Shown: in pieces, positions 12,890 through 25,800 of the stretch | How positions within the stretch are numbered: the first letter of the stretch is position 1 | How the letters are laid out: each line of letters opens with the position of its first letter | Source: Akebia trifoliata | Lineage: Eukaryota; Streptophyta; Magnoliopsida; Ranunculales; Lardizabalaceae | Reading direction: 5' to 3' | Assembly: GCA_017979445.1 (NCBI GenBank) | Contig: CM030704.1 | Span: forward strand, 11,391,658 to 11,455,657 | Length of the DNA: 64,000 bases | Made by a program: the position numbers and the translations under genes | The notes under the pieces: model-generated | Seen by the model: the letters and a program-made list of their open reading frames with translations, nothing else | Told to the model about the DNA's origin: nothing | Databases searched by the model: none

Positions 12890-13473
12890 GTCTCGGATGA
12901 GTTTTACGCTGTGTTTGAATTGAGAGAAAGGAAGGGAAGGGAAGGGAAAATAGCACCCTTTCTCCTGTTTGGATTGTTAAGTGAGGAGGGAAGAGAAGAA
13001 AAATGGAGGGAAGGGAAGGGAAAAAAGTAAGAAATTTGTTCCCTCCGAAAATGGAGAGACGCGGAGGGAAGAGAAGAGAGTGACTTTTCTATTCCAAATT
13101 TACCCTCGTTCTTTTTAAAATTTCCAAAACTTATTTATATGGACAGACCATATATTACTACTTACACCCCATGTAATAAATCAGATTAAACTGATTTCAG
13201 AAACCCTAGAAATTTTCAAAACGAAGGGACCGAACTTGAACTGAACTCGAAGACGACCTCTCTCTCTCATTCTTCTGATTTTCTTCAAGAAATCTTCTTC
13301 AACGTCACACAAATTTCTCTTCTTCAACCTCACACACCTTTTGCTTCTTCTTCTTTTTTCAAAAATCCTGATCTGATGGTGTGTTTCTTTAGCGATTTCG
13401 TTGACCAATCTTCCTTCTTTGGAGGCCGTGAAACTAATTTCCGTCCAAAAGATTGAGAGAGGGAAATCGAGAG

Positions 13474-15580
13474 ATGTTGGCGTTGGTTGGTGGTGAAGGT
13501 GTAGCAACAGAAATGGAGAAAGATTTCGATTCCAAGCTTCTTCTTCAGAACCCTAATCAATCCTTCCAGCGATCCAAAAGCTTCACTTTCAGAGCCCCAC
13601 AAGAAAATTTCACCATCCACGACTTCCAATTGGGAAAGATTTATGGCTTAGGTTCCTATTCCAAGGTTTGATCTTGATCTGATGCTGATGAAATTATTTT
13701 ATTTATTTATCCCTCAAATTGGTTTTTTTATTAGTGAATTTGGGTTTTCAGTTGTTGTTGATTAAGTTACGTAAATGATAAGATGGAGAAATGGTTTGTC
13801 GCAATGATGAAGGATAGAAATTTTGGTTATTCAAGGGCCATGTGGTTTTGTACAAGTAATTTGCAATGGGAAGTCCATTCCCCCCACCCCAATTTGCATG
13901 GAGTAGGTTTTCCCTTCACAAATAAAATACAATGAGAAAATATTTTTCTATTGATGGCTTCAATTAACAACCCTACAGAAATGTGGCTCTTGTTCAAAGT
14001 TTAACAAGTAATTTTTTGAATGGATGAGGAATCAATCATCATCATCAAGGCCTTAGAGAAACTATTTAATCTTATGTTTCGTCAAGTCTTGCAGAATCTC
14101 ATCTCAACACTTTGGGTTGGTGTTCATACACCTTGTGTGATTAAAATTTAAAATTGAATCGTGTTTTGTTTTAGGACAGAAAGATTTTCCAAGATTGGGA
14201 TGTTTTCTTATGAATTTACTGGAAGATAGATAAATCGACAATGAGTTTTGTGCTTCCTATTTTATGACCAACACATGCATCAGAAATACTAGTTATGTAT
14301 ATTGTGACAGACAAGTATCTCTCCTTTAATTTGTGTACTGAACACCTGAGTACCTCTTTTCCTCACATCTATTTCTCCCTTTCACATTCTGGGGACTTTA
14401 ATGGTTTTATAACTGTTGTGATGTTGGAGGATGGGTAGGCAATAATAAACTAGTTTTTATTCATGTTATGGGTCCAGGTCTAAATTATTGTTAGATTTTT
14501 AGCATGGTTGAATGTTGCACAATTGGCAGCAGTTTAGATCATGGAGCATAGTATTTACTTCTCATTTTCGGTTTGTCTGCATTATGTTATTAGTATTTTC
14601 TTTATATGAAATTTCTTCATCAGGTTGTGAGGGCAAAGAAGAAGGATACGGGAAAAGTGTATGGTTTGAAGATTATGGATAAAAAGTTCATCACCAAAGA
14701 AAACAAAACATCATATGTGAAGTTGGAATGCGTTATACTTGATCAGTTGGATCATCCGGCATTGTTAGGCTATTTTTCACATTTCAAGACACCTTTTCTC
14801 TGTGTAGGTATTCTGGTTTTAGTCATCATCATGTATTCTGTTATATTTGTGTATCATTGCCATAGTTTCACATAGAACCCATATTTTTTTTTACTTTGTT
14901 ATAGTTGCTAAGTTTACTCAATTGGGTTCATTATCTGACATGGTTCTGTTTATTATTCCTTGAAGACATGTCACTTGAATCTTGTGAAGGTGGAGAACTT
15001 TTCGACCAAATAACCAGGGTAAGTTGATTTCAAATTCTCCAAAGTATATGGAAGGCTATGCAAAGATGATCTATTATGTTTGTTCTTTTGCTTTTTGGAT
15101 CCTACGGTCATGCGGTGGCAGCCAAGTCGGTCATTTTATATTATTCAGCTTGTTTGCATGGGTGCAGAAAGGCCGTTTGTTGGAGGATGAAGCTCGCTTC
15201 TATGGAGCAGAAGTTGTTAACGCTCTTGAGTATATACATGGTGTTGGATTAATTCATCGGGATATTAAGGTACATCTAGGTATATGTGATTGTCTTTCAA
15301 CGGCCTTCAGCTTTCTAACAATTTTTTTCAATGGCAGCCAGAGAACTTGTTACTTACAGCAGAAGGACATATTAAAATTGCTGATTTTGGTAGTGTCAAA
15401 CCTATGAAGGACAGTCGAATCGCATTCCTTACATCTCTAGCATCAGGTAAGGTTATCATTCTATTATTAGGAAACCATTGACTTGGATGGTTGGGTGAAA
15501 TCTTATTATTTATTTTGATGCACTATACAGATGACAAATCTTGCACCTTTGTGGGAACAGATGACAAATCTTGCACCTTT
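13474..15580 (+). pseudogene. PDK1: PDK1 (3-phosphoinositide-dependent kinase 1) 5' fragment
   Basis: PDK1 phosphorylates the activation loops of AGC kinases. Six exons are readable: 13,474-13,665, 14,624-14,803, 14,966-15,018, 15,168-15,269, 15,338-15,446 and 15,531 to about 15,560, all with AG/GT borders. They encode the plant PDK1 N-terminus ('[17 protein letters not shown]'), the glycine loop 'GLGSYSKV', the catalytic lysine in 'YGLKIMDKK', the hinge '[15 protein letters not shown]', the catalytic loop 'LIHRDIKPENLLL' and the Mg-binding '[10 protein letters not shown]'. Coding stops at the activation loop ('CTFVGT'); the C-lobe and the PH domain are absent. One G is missing at 14,758-14,759 ('CATCCGG'), which shifts the frame; beyond it the family sequence continues in the shifted frame. 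The last exon is partly repeated 30 bp later. It starts at the ATG at 13,474; a second in-frame ATG is at 13,513. It lies inside the PIF-like element and is surely not a working kinase. Confidence 0.88.
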
Positions 15581-16991
15581 AAGAGCTCTAATTACTTCTT
15601 ATTGTTTTTATGGTAGTTTGGTGTTTAGGCGTTACCCAACTAACTTTAACTAACAAAATGTATGTTGCAGTCTATGGTATCTTCATCCTAATAAGTTCTC
15701 TAACAAAATTCTAGGGATGCATCACTAGACTCAAACTGGTTACATCATTTTTTGGGATGGTAAGCTTTAGGCTAGGCAGGACCCCAGCCAGCTTTAATTA
15801 ACAAATATAATGTTAGTGTATGGTATGTACGTTTTGAAGCATCGGCATACTGAATTCTTTCAAGTTCATCATAAAAAGGAGGATGCATTACTACAAAGGA
15901 ATTCCTTTGTAACTTCCATAAAATTAACCATAATCCTCCAACACCTCTTAAAGAGTAAAAGAGATAGTTCTCTCCAACCAATCCTCTGATTTAGGATCAA
16001 GATTGCAAATTCAATACTGTCAAGAGTAAGTATTGACTGTTTAATTGTGCTCACTTCAAAGATATTGGTCTTCAATTGAATCAATTTATTTAAGTTCATT
16101 TCTGTTCTTTTGACTCTGCTCTACATGGATGCATCTTTCTAATAAGAAGCAGAATGTGGTTCCATTGAATGAATGTTGGACACCAGCTTTGACACTAACA
16201 ATTGTGTCCAACCCATTTTAGCTCATTCTAGATGCAGTTACTACTTATTATCTCTGTCTATACTTCATAGCTTGGATTCTTGGAATCGTATCAAAAGTTT
16301 GGATACCAGACCACCCTCATAATCTTATTGTGCTGTTTTTTTTATAGGTAAAGATGATAATTGTGCTTTTTGGTTAATTCTTATCTCTAGATAGTTTATG
16401 AGGAGGCTTGTCCTCTCAGGTATCTAGGTTCTTAATGGGCTTACCCATAATGATCTGGATCTTAGACATTTTATCCACCCAAAAAGTTCATATTTATAGT
16501 TACTCCCACTACTACACTGAATCGCTGACCTGATGTGTGAAATTAGATGTTGCAAATTATTTATCAGAATACCACTTTGGAATGTTTAAATCCATTTCTT
16601 ATCATCAATGCCCATGCAGGTTCTTAACAAATGCATATCTTCGTGAGGAGGCTCCAAACAGCCATGTGGTTGATCAACGTGTTGAATGGCAAGTCGTGAA
16701 ACTTTTACTTTGTTTCTACATCAGAAAATATAGTAGTTTCTACTTGGTTGAACCTAAGTTTCTAAGCAATGCTGATTTTTTCATTGTGCATAATACTTGG
16801 ACTGAATTCATAATTTCTATTGCAGATATTTTGGAGGATTATGGTGCATTAAAATTCTTATTCTTATAAGTTAGAATTGAATAAAGAAACACATTTAGCT
16901 TGTTACTATGTTTTTGGGCTCATTTCCTTCAACATAGGACCCTAGATTTCGATGATTGTTTGGATTATCTTTGGAACTTGATCAAGAGTAG
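15581..16991. other. Filler between the two captured fragments; one exon-like stretch
   Basis: Mostly non-coding. A possible exon at about 16,620-16,698 lies between a 'CAG' acceptor and a 'GTGAAA' donor and encodes 'LTNAYLREEAPNSHVVDQ', which has the composition of real protein. I could not assign it to PDK1, to AGPase or to another family. It may be a third captured fragment. Confidence 0.35.
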
Positions 16992-17954
16992 AGGTGCAAG
17001 ACGAAGGACTCGGTAATTGGTATGCGGACTTGGATTGGTGATAAAGCTGTGATTGAGGATTCAGTGGTCATGGGTGCTGATATTTACCAAGTAAGCCTAC
17101 TATTTTATTTTTAATTTTTAATTTTTTTCCTTTTGCATATTTGTCCTGTCTTTGTTCTCATGTTTGTGTTTCTTCAACAGACAGATGACATACAAATAAG
17201 CAATGGGATGGAGGGGAATGTCATCCTTGTCCCCATTGGTATTGGAGAAGGGTCTCGCATAAGGAAAGCCATAGTAGATAAGAATGCAAGGATTGGCAAA
17301 AATGTTAGGGTACCGAACGATACAAAATAATCTTTGAATTTCTTCGTATAAAAATTCAGCAACTTCATTTTATTCTATATTAAATGAAGTGATCTACTTG
17401 ATCCAAAATATTTGTTTCAGTGAATATCTAAATAATAACAAAGAGTTGTGATGAATGCACAACCATATATTTTTCTTCGGGATACACAAGGAAAAAGATC
17501 TGTGGTTATATGCCCTTGCTACATCAGTTGCGTATGATTTACTGCGTGCATTCATCATTATTCAATAACAAATACCCGTTTATGTTTTCTTGTTTTTCTG
17601 TAAATATGTTATAATGTTATTCTCCCTAAAAACAAATACCCAAATGGTATCATTCTTTTTGTAAATCTCATTCTCTGTATTTGCATTTTTAGATCAACAT
17701 ATTTTCTTAATTTGGCTTCCTGACTTTTCATTTTATTTTTTATTTTTTATTTTTTATAATAATGTTTATTCTTAGCTTCTCTTGCGTGTCTAACTAATAT
17801 CTTGTGTAGCTGATATGGGGTTTCTGTATTTTTGTAGATTATTAATAGAGACAATGTCCAAGAAGGAAACAGGGAAGATTGTGGGTACATTATTAGTGGG
17901 GGAATAATTATTGTTCTAAAAAGTGCAGTGATCCCAGATGACAGCATCCTATGA
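16992..17954 (+). pseudogene. ADP-glucose pyrophosphorylase small-subunit-like, C-terminal fragment
   Basis: ADP-glucose pyrophosphorylase makes ADP-glucose for starch in plastids. Three exons (16,992-17,090; 17,181-17,309; 17,838-17,954) join in frame without stops and end at TGA 17,952-17,954. They encode about 114 residues of the C-terminal left-handed beta-helix: 'DSVIGMRTWIGDKAVIEDS', 'MGADIYQ', '[19 protein letters not shown]', 'ARIGKN', 'IINRDNVQEGNRE' and the terminal 'SAVIPDDSIL'. The wording is closest, from memory, to the divergent APS2-type small subunit. The N-terminal nucleotidyltransferase domain (about 75 percent of the protein) is missing, so the piece cannot be catalytic. 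It sits in the same orientation as the PDK1 fragment inside one transposon; spliced PDK1-AGPase transcripts are conceivable. The reading frame itself is undamaged, which suggests fairly recent capture. Confidence 0.85.
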
Positions 17955-18810
17955 TGAAGATAATTTCATTCCTTGCAATTCACGTTATCCTTTGTATTCG
18001 TTACTTAAAATAAGCGAATGTGTAACTATCAAAAAATTAATTTTTTTGGTAGGATTTTAATTCTATATTTTGGGAGCAAGCCAATGTCATCATCCATATG
18101 TCATTAGTGAATAATATTATGTCAATAAAGGAAAGTTTTAGATTTCTTTGTATATTGTTTTAATTTCATATTTAACATATCAGATGATATTTTTGTGCAG
18201 ATAACAAGCATGCTATGGTTAGTAGGTTAGCATTAGGAAATGGGCAACCCTCTTAAGAATTCCAAGAAGCTGAAATTTTGTTAAAGAAAATGAAAAAAGA
18301 GATATAACAGTAAATATCCACCGCAAAATCCCTTAAAAGTGTCGTTCGACAATAAAAGCCAGAATGATAAATATATCCGTTGTAGTAATGAAGTTGACAA
18401 TTTTGAAAAATTGTTGTATTCTATAATAAAAATGTTGAACTTGACACTGTAAAAATGATTCAGATTTATTTGTTTTTTTTTATTGTTTTTTGACTTTAAT
18501 AGTGTATATATATATATCATAGTTGTGAAAATTAAGAGTATATCATTCTCCATTTCTAAGTTACAATAGAGTACTGTAGGAAATTATTGCAATCATTATT
18601 TAAAAACGAAAGTATGTGAAGAAGGGCAGAAAAATGTAGTTTGGATATTTCAAAAACATTATAACAAAATATATCGTTGTAGAAGAGTTAAATGACCAGG
18701 ATCATATGTTCCCTCACGAGTCATTCAAAAGTGTAACTAGAAATATCCATCTCTAATATAAGGGATTTCTACGTGTTTCCTTAGGGCACTTGTTAACAAA
18801 ATCCTTATAT

Positions 18811-18888
18811 TAGAGAGATTCTATAGTCACACCAACTTTTGCTTAGGATGTTCTTAGTAAAAGTGGGTGTGACAATAGAAACTCTCAT
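18811..18888. mobile_element. MITE, 'TTCTATWGTCACACCAACTTTTGC' family (short copy)
   Basis: The ends 'AGAGATTCTATAGTCACACC' and 'GGTGTGACAATAGAAACTCT' form an imperfect inverted repeat around a short centre. The same family is seen complete at 55,054-55,182 and as fragments near 58,290 and 32,480. It is nested in the PIF-like element. Confidence 0.65.
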
Positions 18889-19192
18889 TTATACGTCTTC
18901 AAATGAAAGGTACCCCTCAAATTGATCTTGAACGTTTGGTCATTTATATTTTGTATCATTGTATAAGTAGAATTTTGTTTTTTAGATTATGAAGGGTATA
19001 ATAGTCATTTGACAATAATAATTTCTCTTCTCTTCTCTTATGAATCCTAACCAAACAAGAGAAACTTGATTTTTTCTCTTCTCTTCTCTTTTAATCCAAA
19101 CAGGGTGAAGAGAAATTAGTCTTCTCTTCCCTTCCCTTCCCTTCCCTTAATGAGTTTCTCTTCCCTTCCCTTCCCTCAATCCAAACACAGCG

Positions 19193-19855
19193 TTAATATC
19201 ATGGATTACCCTTCTTTAATAAATAAAAAATTCAATCCCCACTTGATAAAAGAGAAAGAATCCAAAATCACAGAATATGCCAGGGAGGAAGCATTATTCA
19301 TAAATGTTGAACCAACTTGCCACACCTTGGACATAAACGAATCATCATCACATTTGGAGGTGGTAGGCAATCGAGAGAAAGGAAAGTCACGAGTGATTCT
19401 TCGTTTCAACCGCTCTCAAATATTACGGAAATCGATGGCACATAGGGAGATGTACCCGTGTCATCATCAACCAAAGAAACCGCCAGATTTCACAATTCTA
19501 ACACCACCACGTGTACCTCTTCTTCGGCAACGTCTCTCTACCTCCCACAATACCCACACCTGTTTTTCATTTTTCTTTTTGTTTCCCGACATTTTTCTTG
19601 TGTTTATCTTCTCAAAAAGAGACAAATAAAATACCCACTTTAATAAAACTCTGGTTGATCAGTCTTTTATGGCAATTTGAGCAATTTAGGAGAGTTCTGT
19701 TTTTTTTTTTTTTTTTTTTGAATTTTGTTTTGGTTGGTTTGGTGGGGTGGTTTCTTTTATGGTTTCGAAAATACAGACCCATTTTCTCCATTTGAGCGAT
19801 TAAAGAGAGTTCTTTTGTTGTTTTTTATTTTTGGGTTTGTTAGGTTGGGTAAGAG
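19193..19855 (+). promoter_or_regulatory. Upstream region / 5' leader of the anoctamin-like gene
   Basis: This is the only sequence between the PIF-like element and the start codon at 19,856. It contains an ACGTG core near 19,508 (CCACGTGT), a pyrimidine-rich tract and a poly-T run at about 19,699. No confident TATA box could be placed. The short open stretches here are not supported as genes. Confidence 0.4.
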
Positions 19856-22800
19856 ATGAGTGAGTATGGGGAAGAAGAACAAACTGGTTTTGAGATTGCA
19901 GTGGTGGTTTCAAAGAAGGGTGTGAAAGAAAAGGACGATGAGAGCTCTGATTGTGTTGAGTTTTTGGTTTCCGAATTGAGGAAGGTTGGATTGATTGTTG
20001 AGAGAGTAATTGGTCTTACAGATGTGTTTATTAAGGTTCAGTTTTAATTCTTTCTCCTCTCATCTTTTCCTCTATTTTTATTTTATTTTATTTTATTTTT
20101 TATCATCTAGTTTTGTGTGGTTCATGTAATTTAGAAACTTGTTTAGGAGGATGAATTTGATATGTTTATATTCTTATCTATGATTTCTTGCTCATGGGCA
20201 TTTCTTAGAAGTTAGAACAAAGAAAAAAAAAATTCTCATTCTAATTTTAAATTTCTTATTGCAATCCTTGTGTTCTTGCTCCGTTTTCCAATTTCTTAAT
20301 CCATGGGCATTTTCTGAATTGTGTTCTATGAGAGATTTTATGGGGTAGTTGTTTGTTTCTTCATCTGGTTCCCAATTCATGATGTAATAGTTTAAAATCC
20401 ATTTTAAGTAGTATTCTAATAGATTTTTAATTGGTAATCTTGGGAATTGAATTTCTATAATTTTTTCTTCTTCTTTACCAAGCATATGGTATATTTTTAG
20501 TATTGGATTGGATTGTTTTGTTATCATTTATCTTTTTTTCCTTCATTCAGGTGGCAGCACCTTTGCAAACTTTGGGCAGGGCTGCAGCTGAGTTGCAAAT
20601 AAAAAAGCAAACTTGCTTAGGTGATATATTGATCATTTCCATTGATTTGAACCTCAGCTTTAGAGGTCTATTAGTAGATGAGAGGAAATTGTTCTTGCCC
20701 TTTAATTTTTAGTAAGAATGGATGGGTTAATTTCCTCTATTTCAGGAATGGATTTACAGTTTGAGTGGGATGAAGTTGAAGCATTCGTGAGACAACCTGA
20801 TGGTTCTTTGTTCAGTTGGTGTGAGCGTTACCGTTGCTTCATTCACTTGATACATGGAATTGTGAGCCAAATATTCTCTCATCGGTTGTGTTATACAGTA
20901 CTGATATTGTCCTTTTAGTGCTAAATAGCTCAATTGATTGTTTCGTTTCATTAAATGAAAATCAAGTTGATTTTGATTGGAATTCAGATGTTCTAAAAAT
21001 TGCAAAAATCAATTTAGTTTTAAAACTTCAATGGTCAATCAAGTTACTCTAGATATGAATTATGACTAAACTTCTTGCAAATGTCATCTGTTGATAGCTA
21101 TTGGATGTCATTTTCTAATTTTCCTGTTTAATAAATAGATTTATGAATTTTTTTGTTGCTTAGTTGATATTCTTTTACTTTTCTCACTTCTTTCTTTTTC
21201 CATTTTTATTTATTTATTGAATCGATCACTAACCTAGACTTGACTTTGTTAGCTGGTATCTGCATTGAGTCTTGTTTTCCTTACCATAGTCACCAAGTCG
21301 TTTGGGAAAAGTTAGAAAGAGGAGAAGTCAAAATTTGGAAGAAAAAAAAAAATTTGGGAAAAAATCAAGTTAGGTTGGGGCTGTTAATTGTTCCTTGTTG
21401 GTGTTCTCATATTATGTGATTAAATCTCGTATTAAACTACAATAATCAATCACCAAATCCCATGATGATTTCATCCATGTATCCACAACCAGTAACCACA
21501 TGTCCACACCATAGTTAATGTTTAATTTGTTCAAACTATAAAAAAAGATAAGATTCATACGTCTGAGTTAGGATTTATCAACTGATCAAAAAAATATAAA
21601 ACAATGTCATCTTCATTTACATAACTATTATCTTACGTTTTATCAGTAAAATTGTCACCATCATCTTCATCAAGGTCATATTCTCCAACTAGTGCATCAA
21701 TGTCATATTTCGTTTCTCCTGATTTAATTGCAAAGTATGTGATTGAATCGTGAAGTTCATGAAAGTTGTGTCTTATTGAAAATATGCAATTAAATCATAA
21801 TGAAATCAGTGAGGGAAGAAAGTTGCGATTGGTCACTATATTGTAGACCAAACCCTTATTTCTACATCTTTTGAAAATGATCTAAAACTTACAGGTTAAC
21901 AAGAATGAGGCAGTTATATCTCTAAGGTTTGATAACCATGAGTTCAGGTGGGATCCAGGCGAGTCTTTACTTGAGAGAATGGAATCGGAGGGCATTGTTA
22001 AAGAAGTTTTTCCTTTGCATGGTATGCTGACTCCGCTCCAACTTATTATTGGTATATCGGTGGCAGCTAAGGCATGACAAGCTTTTTGTTTATAGATGAA
22101 ACAAGGAGGAAGCATCTCTTGAAACTTGGGCACTCAACTGGTCAGACATCACGTGGCAGCCAATTGATGAGATTTATTCTTATTTTGGCACAAAGGTGGA
22201 AAGTAGCCATGGTTCTTTCACGTTTTATCTTCTATTTCTCTTATGTTTTCCTTTCACTTGTAATAAATCAGGAAATCTTTACTCCTGTATGTAGATCGCA
22301 ACATATTTTGCGTTTCTTGGAAAGTATACACGGTGGATGTTTTTTCCAGCAACTTTTGGGCTTATTTTGCAGTTGGTTGATTTTGGGTAGGTCTGCTCAC
22401 ACGCTTAACAGGACTATGGGCTGTTAAATTCTATTGAATCAGTATCCAGAACAGTGTTCCGTTCCTATAGACTAGGTACGGTGACTATGTGGCACGGTTT
22501 TGTTGCAGTTTAAAACACCTAGAGATCCTAATCAGGCCATTTTTAATGTAACACACAGCCCAATGTGTTTAAACTCCAATAAAAATGTGCTACATAGATA
22601 TAGGGACAGGTCACCGTTTTCGTTCACGACTCAATTCTATTTTGTATTTGCATCGGTTGTTTATGGATTTGGGCTCTTATAAACACTTAGCTTGATCAAT
22701 TTCCTTTCAGTTCATGGCAATTAGTGGTACTTCCTATTTTCTTTATCTTTGTGATATTATGGGCTGTGATGTTTCTCCAATTCTGGAAGCGCAAGAATGC

Positions 22801-25800
22801 TGCTCTTTTAGCCAGGTAACTCGATTCATATTGGCTCTATTATCTCTTTAGCCATTCTTTCATCACTTTCATAAGCAATAAAAAGCTCATTTTTTATTTA
22901 TTTATCATTTCTTCATAGATGGCAGATAAGTTATTCAGCAGGAGTGGATCCACGATTTAAACTTCCGGATACAGAAAAGAGTTCCTTCAAATCCCGTTTG
23001 GAACTCATGAAGAAAATGGGGATGGAGAAAACAAAAGAAAAGGAAGAATATCAAAGGGATGAGTGGTTTGGACATCTACTGCGATTTAGAAATGACGCAA
23101 TCGTTATCTTGAGTATTATTTGTCTCCAGTTGCCATTTGAGTTGGCTTATGCTCATCTATACGAGGTTATGGAATCTGATATTATGAGGTAAGAATTTGA
23201 CGTATGTTCGAGTTTTGATTTTGGTATTATTTTGATTTCCTAAGATAATTTTTAGTTATTTTACTGACTACTAGAAGGACATATGTATTGTCTGTTTGTT
23301 TGTTTTTCCCCTTTCTGTAATTTCCAGAGATCCAAGTTTCCTCAGGGTAGTGATTTAGATATACTTAGTATGCCATATATACTTTTTTCCAGTTATGTCT
23401 TCATTTATTTCCTTAGATGAACATTAAACCATTTCTTATATGCTAACGAAGCTTGTATGAGATCATTCTTTAGATAAACCTTCTGTGAGAAGGTGCTCCT
23501 AACTGTGTAACTGTTGCACAGAGAACTTTTCCCAAAGAGAATTGCCTTCCAGTCTAATAAAGGTGTCTCTAATATCTGATAGCAACACAACTATTTTTAT
23601 GGTGAGGCTCTTATTGAATGGGACAAGATGCATGGTTCATTACTACGAAATGGGAACGCATATCAAAATAATATATTTTCCATGGTTTCACGTGCTAAAA
23701 GAAAATTCCTTCTTCGTCTATCACTCATTACTTTCCTCTTTAAGGCAGTCAATTTTGTTTCGGTCAGCCTAAAAATGGAAACATTTTGTAGAAATATATC
23801 AATCAATATAGAATTTAATATAATTTTCATGGAAATGTTGGAAATATTGAGAAAATTTTTCATTGAAACTATAAAAAATGATAAAACAGATATGAAAATG
23901 CTCTGATAAGTCATCAAACTACAATTAAAACATAGAGTTCCTCTACACGGTTGGAACAAGTATTTGATAGCCGCTTAGCTCAAAATAACTATATTCTACA
24001 TGAAAATGAGAATGATGTCATACAAACTATGAAATCCTTAATATCTAAACACTTGCTCAAATGTAAAAAATGTTAAAGTACTACGTATTGAAATTCAGAT
24101 ATTATTATGTATCTTGTTTTTAGTATTCCCATATATAATTCTAAAATATCCAACTAAAAAGAGCATGGACCAAGGCTTAAAACAGGCTGGGTTCGGGCCA
24201 GAAATGAATATATCCATATCTGGATTTTTTATTTAAATCCATAACTGAATCCTATTCGGATCGAATAGGTAAAACCATATCCGAACCATTTTATTTTTAC
24301 TAAACCCTTGTCCGGTCCAGAGCTAACCCGACCAAATCAATTGATTTGGGTTAGATAATTTCGATCCATTCAAGGTTATTTCAGTAAAAATCACTAAAGG
24401 TGTGACTTGAACTCAAGACCTCTTCCTTTATGTAGGGAGGCCTTAACCATTGTGCCCAACACTTGTGGGTTGTAAAAATATAATTTACAAAGTAATATAT
24501 CATTTGGATCTAGGTGGATGTAGGGATGGATCCGTATCCAACTCGGGTCAAGGGACATCAAGCCATATCCGACCCATTTTTTAATTCGGCTATACTTGAA
24601 GGAACCAAACCCACTAAATTCGGATACGGATCACTTGGATTTCGGATAAAATCCAACCCATTTTAAGCCTTAATGTGTACGACTTATGTATGATTTGCAT
24701 GTACATGTTAATATACTTAATATATATCAAATAAGATGTTATATTTGATACCTAAGTAATCACATGTATACTAATGAATGAATATTCTTTGTAATTTACA
24801 AGTCATTTTCACATGTAATTTATAATTCTTGTTTTTATAATAAATTTTTTACTCTTCAAATTAGATTATTTCGGTTGGTACCATTCACCAAAATATTTTA
24901 TGGAATGGATAGTGATTTCCATCGGTAGATTAAAAGTTTGGAGAAGAAAAATAGAAGGAAAGAAGAGATTGGAGAAAATGTGGGAGGAGTCAAAACTAGC
25001 TCCAACCTTGGTTGTACCATCTATTACATATCATCACCAAATAACAAAAGGAAAAAATGCAATATTACCCGTATTAATAGTAACTACTCCTAGTACACTT
25101 CCTCAAGTAGGAGAATATATATGATATTATCCCAGCTTGTTATAAATATTATCCATCCTACCACAACCAAATGACTCGGTAAACAAATCAAGAAGTTGAT
25201 CTTTAAACTTCACATGGGAGTGGCAACTTCACCACTCAGGAGCTTGTTATAAATGTTATCCACCCTCCGTATAATTAATTCCATTAGTGGAGAAACACTT
25301 ATTTCATGTCTTCCCGAATTTTGGAAGTACCATTTTTTGTTTTATTTGTCCACATGCTCTTGGATTTGTTGTATTTTGTGTTGATGCAATATTTGCTCTG
25401 TTTCTTTTGACTTATTGCTGATTCAGAGTACAATATGGACCAACTTCTTACCTTGCAGAGGTGGTACCTATTGTAAGGGAGCAGATAAGTTGTTGTGCAC
25501 ATGACCATACATGTTAATTGTCGTTCACTCGTGATGTGTCTGTCAGATGTCACTGGCACAAAATTTATGCATTAGTCGTCATTCGCAAGTGGTGTTACAC
25601 ATTGGTTGTCATTTTGCACGTGTGAACATGCACGCTGATTGGAAGGTTGGGTGAGGTGACCTCGTACAGTGATTGAGCTCACCTATGAGCTACTAAATTA
25701 GTGGGCCCATGATATCATATATGATCATGCTTGGCACCTACTATTGGTTGTCAAATCAATTTACTTATATGTGGCATTGCAATGTCCTTAGCCCTGATTA

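Larger units (their letters stand above)
12907..19192 (+). mobile_element. PIF/Harbinger-like transposon carrying PDK1 and AGPase gene fragments
   Basis: The left end begins CGCTGTGTTTGAATTGAG and the right end, reverse-complemented, begins CGCTGTGTTTGGATTGAG. Both are flanked by TTA (12,904-12,906 and 19,193-19,195). The similarity continues inward for about 180 bp as purine-rich 'GGGAAGGGAAGGG' and a second 'CCTGTTTGGATT' on each side. A 3-bp TTA duplication and 'G..TGTTTGGATT' ends fit PIF/Harbinger; the superfamily call is inference. The 6,286-bp interior has no transposase. It holds exons of two unrelated host genes in one orientation, so this is a non-autonomous gene-capturing element. 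Its right end lies 664 bp upstream of the anoctamin-like start codon and may contribute to that promoter region. Confidence 0.75.

Noticed and set aside
19150..19629. 159-codon ORF upstream of the anoctamin-like gene
   Set aside because: It starts inside the transposon's terminal repeat and has no recognisable domain; it is probably promoter/leader DNA read by chance.
20192..20527. 111-codon minus-strand ORF in intron 1 of the anoctamin-like gene
   Set aside because: AT-rich intron sequence read by chance; no domain or splice continuation.
24400..24470. A functional tRNA gene
   Set aside because: A- and B-box-like words are present but no cloverleaf with acceptor pairing could be drawn; a SINE or tRNA relic inside a MITE is more likely.
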